Source: Granulicoccus phenolivorans DSM 17626 = NBRC 107789 = JCM 15570 (GTDB lineage: Bacteria; Actinomycetota; Actinomycetes; Propionibacteriales; Propionibacteriaceae). From it: 64,000 bases of DNA. The notes beneath the pieces are model-generated. The model was not told the origin of the DNA and searched no databases. It worked only from the letters and a program-made list of their open reading frames with translations. Below are positions 17,567 through 24,770 of the stretch, in pieces. How positions within the stretch are numbered: position 1 is the first letter of the stretch; each line of letters opens with the position of its first letter. Location: positions 62,001 through 126,000 of the forward strand of contig NZ_AUHH01000001.1 of assembly GCF_000423085.1 (NCBI RefSeq), written 5' to 3'. The position numbers were made by a program, and so were the translations under genes.

Positions 17567-18323
17567 CTTCTTTCAATCCGTAGTACCAACGCAGGATTCG
17601 CTTCTCTGCCACAGCGAAGATGGCTGCCAGCAGGACACCGATCAGGCCGAGAAGGATGATGCCGCTCCACATTTCCGGAACCGCGAACGACCGCTGGAAG
17701 GCCACGATCGTGAACCCGAGACCCGATGAGGAGGCGAACATCTCCGAGATCACCATCAGGATGAGCCCGATCGACAGTGCTTGGCGGATGCCGGTCACGA
17801 AATACGGGCTGGCTGCCGGAAGAGTGAGCATGATGGTCCGCGACAGACCCTGAATGCCGTAGACACGGGCGGTGTCACCGAGCACCTCGTCCATGGACCG
17901 CACGCCTTCGATGGTGTTCAGCAGAATCGGCCAGATGCAGCCGGACACGATCACGAGGACCTTCATCGAGTCGTTGACACCCACCAACAGCATGAGGATC
18001 GGAACCAGAATCGGCGGGGGGATTGCCCGGAACAGTTCCAAGACCGGCTCAGTGAGCCGACGCAGCGTCCGACTGGAACCGATAACGAAGCCGAGGCCAA
18101 TTCCCAGAACCGTGGCGGTCGCCAGGCCCACGAGCAGCCGTAGCAGGGATGGCACGACATCGTTGGCGAATCTCGGCCCGATCCACACCTCGGTAAAGGT
18201 CGAGACCATCTGGGCGGGTCTTGGCACCCAGAAGCTGTCGCTGTTCAGGGTGAGTGCCCACCACAGGAAGACAAGTATGAGGGGTAGCGCAACGAAGTAC
18301 GCGGTTCGTTTGATCAGACTCAT
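17550..18323 (-). CDS. ABC transporter permease (SsuC-like), second
   Basis: The 257-residue integral membrane protein has about six hydrophobic segments and the binding-protein-dependent permease loop near residues 170-190 (TLPAASPYFVTGIRQALSIG). ATG 18323 overlaps the preceding permease stop as ATGA. Two permease genes in tandem suggest a heterodimeric channel. Confidence 0.9.
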   Translation of the reverse strand: MSLIKRTAYFVALPLILVFLWWALTLNSDSFWVPRPAQMVSTFTEVWIGPRFANDVVPSLLRLLVGLATATVLGIGLGFVIGSSRTLRRLTEPVLELFRAIPPPILVPILMLLVGVNDSMKVLVIVSGCIWPILLNTIEGVRSMDEVLGDTARVYGIQGLSRTIMLTLPAASPYFVTGIRQALSIGLILMVISEMFASSSGLGFTIVAFQRSFAVPEMWSGIILLGLIGVLLAAIFAVAEKRILRWYYGLKEVEHSE

Positions 18324-19180
18324 CGGTCAGCCTCCGACCGGATCGAGGAATGCCAGCTGAGCCAGCGTTTCTGAATGAATCGGAATCCGGCGTTGATCAG
18401 AACACCCAACAGGCCGGTGGTCAATACCAGTGCGTACATCCCGGAGTAGGCGCCACCGGACTGGGCCCTGGCTATCTCGTGCCCCAGGCCGGGCATTCCG
18501 ATTAGGAGTTCCGCGGTCACCGCGAGCACCAGAGCAACCGAGGCAGACAGTCTGAGTCCCGTGACCAGGTAGGGCAGTGTGGTGGGCCACACGACATGCC
18601 GAAGCCTCGCGATGTAGCTGGTGAGACCGTAGCTGCGCGCGGTGTTGGCGGCTACTGGATCGACATCCGCCACCCCGTACAGGACCTGCACGAGCACCGG
18701 CCAGAAAGAGGCGTACACAACCAGGAGAAGTTTCGATTCCAACTTGACGCCGAATACCAGGACGGCCAGCGGGATGAGGGCCACCGAAGGGATGGGGCGC
18801 AGAAATTCGATGGTCGAAGCGGTGAAGCGGCGCAGGAAACCGGAACTCCCGATCAGCATGCCCAGGATGATGGCGGCAACCGAGGCGATCGCTAGGCCGA
18901 TAGCCCAGCCCAAAAGGGTTTCCCCGATTGCCTGCCACAACGTGGCAGTGCCCAGCAGGGTGAAGAATTCTGCCAGCACCGCACTTGCCGGCGGGAGATA
19001 TCGGGCCGGGACCAGCCCGGAACGAGGGATGAGTTCCCAGATCAGTAGGAAAACCAAGGTGCCGATGGCACCCAACAGCCCGGCAGGGAGCGCCCGTAGC
19101 TTGTCCCAGAAGGAGCGGGGCCGTTGTGCCGGTCCGGCTTGTGGATGGGCGAGTGTCATGTTTGTCATCTGATGCCTCAC
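18320..19180 (-). CDS. ABC transporter permease (SsuC-like), first
   Basis: The 286-residue protein has about six transmembrane segments and the conserved permease loop VVWPTTLPYLVTGLRLSAS. It starts at GTG 19180, overlapping the amidohydrolase stop by 4 nt; an ATG 12 nt further in is an alternative. It partners the permease at 17550 and the ATPase at 16700. Confidence 0.9.
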   Translation of the reverse strand: MRHQMTNMTLAHPQAGPAQRPRSFWDKLRALPAGLLGAIGTLVFLLIWELIPRSGLVPARYLPPASAVLAEFFTLLGTATLWQAIGETLLGWAIGLAIASVAAIILGMLIGSSGFLRRFTASTIEFLRPIPSVALIPLAVLVFGVKLESKLLLVVYASFWPVLVQVLYGVADVDPVAANTARSYGLTSYIARLRHVVWPTTLPYLVTGLRLSASVALVLAVTAELLIGMPGLGHEIARAQSGGAYSGMYALVLTTGLLGVLINAGFRFIQKRWLSWHSSIRSEADR

Positions 19181-20736
19181 TGGGCGGTCTGGTGGACGAT
19201 GTCGCCCCCGATTGCTGTCGCCACAACGCGAAGGTCTGCCAGCTCACTGGCGCGGCAGGAGAGAGGGTCCCCGTTGAGGACCACCCAGTCGGCCCGGGCG
19301 CCCGGCCGAAGTACCCCTTCGGTTGCGTCGACCATGGCGACGGCGGCCGCCCCCGGCCCGTAGAGTCGCAGCGCAGCGTTTCGATCCAGCGTTTCGGCGG
19401 GATTGAGGCAGCGACCGCCATGCTGACGGGTCACCGCTTGCCAGATGCCGTGGACGGGGCTGGACGCCGTGACCGGGGAATCCGATCCCCCACCGACGGT
19501 TACCCCTGCCGACAGCCACGAGCGCAGGGGGCTGGCCAATTCAGTGGCCTCCCAGCCGAACCGATTGGCCAGGGTTTCCGCGAATCGGGCGTACATCCCC
19601 GGCTGCGCCGCAACCCGCACGCCCAGTTGTGCAGCGGTCCGCATGCTCTCCGGAGATGGCCAGAGATATGCATGGATGAGCGAGAATCCCAGATGCTGCA
19701 CCTGCGAGGCCGGCCTCAGCCTGGCAATGCTGCGAAGCGCTGAGTCAACAGCCGCATTGCCAACAGTATGTGCGCCCACAGGGAGGCCTTGACCGAAGGC
19801 GAACTCATACAGCGCATCGAGATCAGGTTGCTCGATCAGACGCTCGCCGTAGTAGTCGGGACGCCCCGGGTACGGGTCGCGCAGCCAAGCGGTTCCCAGC
19901 GAACCACCGCCGTCCAGAAACACTTTGAACCCGCCGAAGTGCAAGCGAGGGTCGTCCTTCATTTCCCGGGCGAGCGGGAGGAAGGTCTCGGCCGATTTCA
20001 CCGCGGCCGCCCCCGAGGGAACCACCCCGAGAAGGGTGGCGCGCATCCGCAGTTGCCCGGAGACATTTGCCATACGGTAAGCGTCAACCTCGGCCAATGA
20101 CAGGCCCGGCTCGACCACCCGGGTGATGCCTTGTTCCAGGCAGCGGCGCTGGCCGGCGAAAAGAGCATCTTTCCGTTCCTGGGTAGACAGCTCCGGTAGC
20201 TGGCCACGGACCAAGTCCCGAGCGTGTTCAATCAGGTGTCCGGATGCCCATTGCCCTTCCGGGCTCAGTCCGGCGCGCAGGAGCGCAGCAGAGTTGACCG
20301 CGGCTTCGTGCCCCCCTCGGGCCAGATAAACCGGCCGTTCGGGACAGATCGCGTCCAACTCGGCGCGGGTGGGATAGCGCTGCTCGATTAGATCTGCGAT
20401 CTCCCATCCCTCGGAAGAGATGATCCAATCCCCGTCCGGATGGTCACGTACCCAGCGGCGCACCATGTCGAGGAGTTCCGCGATGGACCGGGCCGGGCTG
20501 AGATCCAGGTGGACGTCAGCCATCCCGGTCCACAGCATATGGTGGTGGCAGTCGATGAAGCCTGGCAGAACGGTCTGGTCGCCGAAGTCCAACACGTCGA
20601 TGTCCCCACGGAGCGGGCTGCTGACCTCCACCGGGTCCCCCACCGCGACGATGCGTCCGTCCGCCACCACCATTGCCCGGGCCCGCGGGATTTTGGTATC
20701 CAGCGTCAGCAGATCACCCAGGATCAGGCGGGCCAT
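19177..20736 (-). CDS. Amidohydrolase family 3 (YtcJ-like) metal-dependent hydrolase
   Basis: The 519-residue protein has the amidohydrolase layout: an N-terminal beta-sandwich half (LILGDLLTLDT, VVADGRIVAVGD), the metal-binding VLPGFIDCHHHM, later His-containing VGAHTVGNAAVD, GVTVGGGSDSPV with the metal-ligand Asp, and a C-terminal GVLRPGARADWVVLNGDPL. These enzymes hydrolyse C-N (sometimes C-O) bonds of amides and cyclic compounds. Placed inside a transporter operon between the solute-binding protein and permeases, it probably acts on the imported compound. The substrate cannot be deduced from sequence. Confidence 0.88.
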   Translation of the reverse strand: MARLILGDLLTLDTKIPRARAMVVADGRIVAVGDPVEVSSPLRGDIDVLDFGDQTVLPGFIDCHHHMLWTGMADVHLDLSPARSIAELLDMVRRWVRDHPDGDWIISSEGWEIADLIEQRYPTRAELDAICPERPVYLARGGHEAAVNSAALLRAGLSPEGQWASGHLIEHARDLVRGQLPELSTQERKDALFAGQRRCLEQGITRVVEPGLSLAEVDAYRMANVSGQLRMRATLLGVVPSGAAAVKSAETFLPLAREMKDDPRLHFGGFKVFLDGGGSLGTAWLRDPYPGRPDYYGERLIEQPDLDALYEFAFGQGLPVGAHTVGNAAVDSALRSIARLRPASQVQHLGFSLIHAYLWPSPESMRTAAQLGVRVAAQPGMYARFAETLANRFGWEATELASPLRSWLSAGVTVGGGSDSPVTASSPVHGIWQAVTRQHGGRCLNPAETLDRNAALRLYGPGAAAVAMVDATEGVLRPGARADWVVLNGDPLSCRASELADLRVVATAIGGDIVHQTAQ

Positions 20737-20739
20737 GAT

Positions 20740-21720
20740 TCACTTCCCGACGAGTTGCTGCACTGTGACCGGACCACCCAGAAGTCCCTGTTCCTGGCTG
20801 TACTGAATCAGCTTGTCCAGGGAGGACTCGTTGAACGTTTCCGGGAACGCCGGAAGTCCGATTCGGGCTGCGGTGGCCGCGTCGATGGATGTGTACTGCG
20901 TGAGAACGTTGCGCACCGCATCAGGGTTCTGCGTCGCATAGACCATCGATTTGTGCATCGCTCGCTTGAAGGCTGCCAGGGTCTCCGGATTCTTCGTGGC
21001 CCACTGCTTCGAAGCGAAGTAGGAGGCCACCGACAAGTTGGGATCGGTCTTGTCATAGTTGTCCAGCACCGGCCGGGCACCCCGGTCCAGGAGTTGAGTG
21101 ACAAAGGGCTCGCAGGCCCAGGCTGCGTCGACGCGCCTTTGTTCCACTGCAGCCGGCATGTCCGGGAAGGCCAGTTCGGTGAACTTGACCGTGCTGGGAT
21201 CGATTCCTTCGCTCTGCAGGGCGGCCTTGATGGTGACGTCGCCGATGTTGTTCAGCGTGTTCACCGCAACTGTTCGCCCTTGCAGGTCGGCGGCGTTCTG
21301 AATAGCGGAGTCTGCAGTGACCACGCTGCAGTAGCCGGCGGCTGGATTGCTCGAGCGATTCTCGGGCGAGATCCCGACTCCGGGGCTCACCAGTTGCAAC
21401 GGAAGCCCCTTGGAGACTCCGATGATCAGCGAGACGTTGTTCGAGAAACCGATCTGGTAACTGTCGCTGGTAACTGCAGGCACGATCGCTGCGCCGCCGG
21501 CAGCTAGGACCGGGTCGAGTTCGATCCCTTCCTCGCGGAAGAATCCTTGCTGAATACCCACATAGACGGGAGCCACATCCACAATCGGAATGAGGCCGAT
21601 GGTCAGCTTCTTTATCCCCTTGTCGCCAGCTGAACCACCACCTCCGCACGCAGCAAGAAGCAACGACAGGGAGACCGCAATAATCAGTGGGATGATACGA
21701 GTCTTGTTTCGCATATCCAT
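20740..21720 (-). CDS. ABC transporter solute-binding lipoprotein (SsuA/NMT1-like)
   Basis: The 326-residue precursor has a lipoprotein signal (IIPLIIAVSLSLLLAAC, Cys near residue 25). The mature part looks like a periplasmic nitrate/sulfonate/thiamine-precursor-type binding protein: KKLTIGLIPIVDVAPVYVG, GFFREEGIELDPV, then AAVEQRRVDAAWACEPF. It would capture the ligand outside the membrane for the permeases at 17550 and 18320. ATG 21720 follows GAAAGGAG. Base composition here is clearly less GC-rich than in flanking core genes. Confidence 0.9.
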   Translation of the reverse strand: MDMRNKTRIIPLIIAVSLSLLLAACGGGGSAGDKGIKKLTIGLIPIVDVAPVYVGIQQGFFREEGIELDPVLAAGGAAIVPAVTSDSYQIGFSNNVSLIIGVSKGLPLQLVSPGVGISPENRSSNPAAGYCSVVTADSAIQNAADLQGRTVAVNTLNNIGDVTIKAALQSEGIDPSTVKFTELAFPDMPAAVEQRRVDAAWACEPFVTQLLDRGARPVLDNYDKTDPNLSVASYFASKQWATKNPETLAAFKRAMHKSMVYATQNPDAVRNVLTQYTSIDAATAARIGLPAFPETFNESSLDKLIQYSQEQGLLGGPVTVQQLVGK

Positions 21721-21740
21721 CTCCTTTCGAATGAATTTTT

Positions 21741-22946
21741 TCAGAGGAAACGTTCAGGCTTTCCCTCGAAGGGGATACCCACATAGAGTTCAGAAAAGGA
21801 CGCCTGCGCGCTGCGTGAAATAACGAGGTTCTGCAGGCGAGCTCGTTGCAGCCGTCGTTCGAATTCCTGACCGGGCACGTGGTGCAGCAGGGCGGTCATG
21901 TGGCGAGAGAACTCCTGGGCCCGCCAGATGCGGCGCAGGGCCGTGGTGGAGTAGTTCGCGAGGAGTTCGTCATTCCCCGTGCGGTAGTGATCCATCAGTG
22001 CCTCACTGAGCACCGAGATATCAGACGCGGCCAGATTCAGTCCCTTGGCTGCGGTCGGCGGGACGATGTGCGCCGCGTCACCGGCAAGGAACAGCCGCTT
22101 GTACTGCAGCGGTTCCACCACGAAGGACCGCATCGCAGTGACGCTCTTTTGTACGATCGGCCCTCGGTGCAAGGTCCACCCGTCCTGGGTGGCGAGTCGT
22201 CGGGTCAGTTCGTCCCAGATGAACTCATCAGGGACCGTGGCTGCGTCGCAGTCGGGTTCCACCTGGAGATAGAGCCGACTCAACGTCGGGGACCGCCTGC
22301 TGTGCATGGCGAACCCATGGTCGTGGTGGGCGTAAATGAGCTCCCGGGTGGACGGCGGAACCTCGGCGAGAATGCCCAGCCAGCCGAAGGGATAGTCGTG
22401 CTGGAACTCGGTACGCAGGGTTTGGGGCACCGCCGACCGAGAGACCCCATGAAAGCCGTCGCAGCCAGCCACATAGTCGGCGGTGATAACGTGCTCGGCT
22501 CCGTCGGCATCGCGGTACGTGACCTGCGGCCGCTCAGTATCGAGGTTATGTAGCGCCACGTCGAGAGCCTCAAAGACGATAGGTTCCCCTGAGGTGTCAC
22601 GGGCGCGAAGCAGGTCCTTGACCACCTCCTGCTGGGGATACAACACGGTCTGCTGCCCACCGGTCAACTCGGCGGTGGGAAACCAGACGCGCTCCCCCTC
22701 GAACCGCAACTCGAAACCTTCATCGAACTGCCCATCGCGACGGAGGTGGTCGTCGACGCCCGCGATGCCGAGCAGTTCGACGGTGGGGTGTTCCAGCAGG
22801 CCGGCGCGGATCCGTTCCTCGATATAGCGTCGGGTCCGCAATTCCAGCACGAGGTTGTCGATGCCGGCGAGTCCCAGCAGACGACCGAGCAGGAGGCCCG
22901 CTGGCCCTGCGCCGACAATGACGACCGAAGTCTCGATGGAAGACAT
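21741..22946 (-). CDS. pobA: 4-hydroxybenzoate 3-monooxygenase-like FAD hydroxylase (PobA family)
   Basis: The 401-residue protein has the FAD motif VVIVGAGPAGLLLG (residues 8-21), the second flavin/NADPH motif DYVAGCDGFHGVSR and GDAAHIVPPTAAKGLNLAASD. Comparing with the P. fluorescens enzyme from memory, the carboxylate-binding Ser212, Arg214 and Tyr222 equivalents are kept (HSRRSPTLSRLY), as are Tyr201 (LIYAHH) and Tyr385 (ELYVGIP). The substrate should therefore be a para-substituted benzoate. 4-Hydroxybenzoate is the default, 4-aminobenzoate an alternative suggested by its neighbours. Length and layout are normal. Confidence 0.88.
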   Translation of the reverse strand: MSSIETSVVIVGAGPAGLLLGRLLGLAGIDNLVLELRTRRYIEERIRAGLLEHPTVELLGIAGVDDHLRRDGQFDEGFELRFEGERVWFPTAELTGGQQTVLYPQQEVVKDLLRARDTSGEPIVFEALDVALHNLDTERPQVTYRDADGAEHVITADYVAGCDGFHGVSRSAVPQTLRTEFQHDYPFGWLGILAEVPPSTRELIYAHHDHGFAMHSRRSPTLSRLYLQVEPDCDAATVPDEFIWDELTRRLATQDGWTLHRGPIVQKSVTAMRSFVVEPLQYKRLFLAGDAAHIVPPTAAKGLNLAASDISVLSEALMDHYRTGNDELLANYSTTALRRIWRAQEFSRHMTALLHHVPGQEFERRLQRARLQNLVISRSAQASFSELYVGIPFEGKPERFL

Positions 22947-22958
22947 GTCGGACTCCGA

Positions 22959-23378
22959 TCAGGAAGCAACTGCGGCGATGCAGTCGATCTCGACGAGGAC
23001 ACCGTCCCGAGGGGGATCGGCGCGGACACAGGTTCGCGCGGGGAACTGCCGCGAGGTTTCGAAGAACTCACGGTAGATGGCATTGAACGTGGGGAAGTTC
23101 GTCATGTCGCGGAGGTAGACATTGCAGCGCACAATGTCATCCTTGGTGCCACCGGCGGCCTCTACCACGCGCAGCAGGTTGGCGAGCGTGGACCTGGTCT
23201 GCTCCGCGAAGTCGTCGGAGACGATGGTGTGTGTGGCGGGATCCAGGGGTCCTTGGCCGGATACGAACAGCAGGCCGTTGTGTGCGATGGCCATCGAAAT
23301 CGGGGCCTTGGTGCCGGGAGAAAATCCTGTTGTGGGGGCCTTATCGGTGCTGATCACACGTGGGCTGCTCTGGCTCAT
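22959..23378 (-). CDS. RidA-family enamine/imine deaminase
   Basis: The 139-residue protein matches the RidA/YjgF fold pattern: FVSGQGPLDPATH, LRVVEAAGGTKDDIVRCNVYLRDM, and PARTCVRADPP containing the conserved Arg, then VEIDCIA. RidA proteins hydrolyse reactive enamines or imines, and relatives such as 2-aminomuconate deaminases act in aminophenol and 3-hydroxyanthranilate ring-cleavage pathways. The ATG at 23378 is preceded by CAGGAG. It lies between the dioxygenase and PobA genes in the same direction, which suggests a pathway-specific deaminase. Confidence 0.88.
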   Translation of the reverse strand: MSQSSPRVISTDKAPTTGFSPGTKAPISMAIAHNGLLFVSGQGPLDPATHTIVSDDFAEQTRSTLANLLRVVEAAGGTKDDIVRCNVYLRDMTNFPTFNAIYREFFETSRQFPARTCVRADPPRDGVLVEIDCIAAVAS

Positions 23379-23468
23379 GGTCAATCTCCTGATCTTGGTG
23401 TGTTTTGGGTGTGCTGATCCCGCCGGTGGCGCTTGCAGCGCACCGCCGGTGCAGAGGGTGAGGGTGAG

Positions 23469-24011
23469 TCAGCCGACCTGTTGATCGGGTCGCGGCATCA
23501 CATGCCCACAGTGGGCACAGGTGCGCGCTTCGACCGAATCGAAAAAGCGCGCGTAAGCCTTGGACACCGGATCCAGGGTGTAGTCCTCGACGGTGAAGTC
23601 CTCTTGATGGAGGAACTCACCACACTCGGGGCAGTACCAGCGGAAGTGATCCACTTCTCCATCGCGGCGTCCGCGCTCCAGGATCAAGGCGAAGGCATCC
23701 GAGGGAAACCGCGGGGAGTGCTCAGTGTTTGGCGGCATCCAGTTGGTCGCACCAGCAGGGATCACCGCCACGCTCTCCTCGCCGTCCGGCGTGCGGTGAT
23801 GCAGGTGCATGGTGCCACGGATCATGTAGGTGACCTCATCGCTGGCATTCAGATGAAATTCACTGCGATAGTCACGGCCCTTGGCAACAAACGCGAGCGA
23901 GCCCGGGTATTGCCAAAGGACCTTCACCTGACGGCCGCTTTCAATCAATTGCTCGACCACCGATTCGAGATCCTCGATCGGCAGACCCGAAGGCTTGATC
24001 TCCCGCTTCAT
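23469..24011 (-). CDS. 3-hydroxyanthranilate 3,4-dioxygenase-like ring-cleavage enzyme
   Basis: The 180-residue cupin protein has His53 and Glu59 (spacing six, in FHLNASDEV) and His98 (in TEHSPRF), matching the His-Glu-His iron triad of 3-hydroxyanthranilate dioxygenase. It also has the C-terminal structural iron site made of Cys127-Cys130 (YCPEC) and Cys165-Cys168 (CAHC), and the family segment LILERGRRDGEVDHFRWYC. These enzymes open ortho-aminophenol-type rings with O2. ATG 24011 follows GAAGGGG and gives the usual family length. It is the first gene of the operon. The substrate may be 3-hydroxyanthranilate or a related amino-hydroxybenzoate. Confidence 0.85.
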   Translation of the reverse strand: MKREIKPSGLPIEDLESVVEQLIESGRQVKVLWQYPGSLAFVAKGRDYRSEFHLNASDEVTYMIRGTMHLHHRTPDGEESVAVIPAGATNWMPPNTEHSPRFPSDAFALILERGRRDGEVDHFRWYCPECGEFLHQEDFTVEDYTLDPVSKAYARFFDSVEARTCAHCGHVMPRPDQQVG

Positions 24012-24177
24012 TCGATGCCCCTTCACCCGAAAGTATCTGCTTCCCGGAACATCAACGGTCACGGAATCGCATGTCGGCGAACCTCGAATGAGGATTAACG
24101 GAAAGCTCGTTCTTCCGATTCCTCAGAGGTTCCTTGTGGCAACTATTCAATCTTTGGGTCAAACCTCCGACAACCAG

Positions 24178-24198
24178 AGGTCTCACTCAATGAGACCT
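24178..24198. promoter_or_regulatory. 8-bp inverted repeat upstream of the catabolic operon (candidate operator)
   Basis: AGGTCTCA-CTCAA-TGAGACCT is a perfect 8-bp inverted repeat about 170 bp upstream of the first operon gene (ATG 24011), in the 283-bp gap before the phasin-like gene. IclR regulators bind palindromes of this general kind, but the link is inferred. Confidence 0.35.
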
Positions 24199-24240
24199 AG
24201 AGATGGGGAGCGACACCGGCGGGTCCCTGCGAGGGCACAA

Positions 24241-24278
24241 GCCTGCAACTCCGGGCTCACCGACTCGGAGTTGCAGGC
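24241..24278 (-). terminator. Terminator-like hairpin downstream of the phasin-like gene
   Basis: GCCTGCAACTCCG (24241-24253) and CGGAGTTGCAGGC (24266-24278) form a perfect 13-bp stem with a 12-nt loop, 17 nt after the stop of the phasin-like gene. There is no strong T-run. Confidence 0.65.
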
Positions 24279-24294
24279 TCAGCGGAACCTAGGC

Positions 24295-24600
24295 CTACTT
24301 ACGCAGCCGACGAGCGTTCGAACGCGTCTTGGTCCCGTACGGAGCCAGCGCCGCGTTCATGATCGCCAGCGGGGTCGCCCCCTTGGCGGCGGCCACCGAG
24401 GCCTTCTCGGTCGCCTTGGCCATGGCGGTCACCTTCTCCAGCACCATGCCGGTTGCTTCCGGCTGGGTCATGGTCCCGGTTGCCATCTGCGTGGTACGGC
24501 GCCAGATGACCTCGTTGGCCGACATCAGCATCTGCGAGTAGGCCATCGCGTACTCGCCCCAGGCCTGCATCGCCTTCATGCCCTGATCCCAAAACAGCAT
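24295..24600 (-). CDS. Small helical protein, phasin-like
   Basis: This 101-residue protein is almost entirely helical and Ala/Met-rich (QAWGEYAMAYSQMLMSANEVIW, MATGTMTQPEATGMVLEKV, KATEKASVAAAKGATPLAIMNAALAP) and ends in a basic tail (TRSNARRLRK). This resembles phasins, which coat polyhydroxyalkanoate granules, but no diagnostic motif is present and other granule- or envelope-associated helical proteins are possible. ATG 24600 has GAGGTAGGAA directly upstream. A TAAGAT hexamer at 24645-24650 on the minus strand could be the -10. The gene lies inside the direct repeats. Confidence 0.5.
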   Translation of the reverse strand: MLFWDQGMKAMQAWGEYAMAYSQMLMSANEVIWRRTTQMATGTMTQPEATGMVLEKVTAMAKATEKASVAAAKGATPLAIMNAALAPYGTKTRSNARRLRK

Positions 24601-24646
24601 TTCCTACCTCTTCCCCTCATCCGGTGATTCAAACCTCGGCGGATCT
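24599..24646. repeat. Right copy of the imperfect direct repeat flanking the catabolic block
   Basis: Contains CAAACCTCGGCGGATCT at 24630-24646, identical to 15877-15893, plus matching TTCCT-CCTC and TTCC-CTCAT-CG blocks. In this copy the sequence is the 5' leader and ribosome binding site of the phasin-like gene. Confidence 0.6.
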
Positions 24647-24770
24647 TAGTCCGCGATTACCCGCGCAACCATGTCAGCGCTCGCCATCAAATGACCTGCC
24701 AGCAGGGCTACGGGCGCAGCCTTCGGGCCCCGCAGACCGGTGATCGGCGGGGTTGGTGGGGCGCGGCCAC

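Noticed and set aside
24299-24592. Alternative frame antisense-shifted to the phasin-like gene
   Set aside because: Its product is Gly/Arg/His-rich without structure, while the chosen frame has a ribosome binding site, an amphipathic helical product and a terminator placed after its stop.
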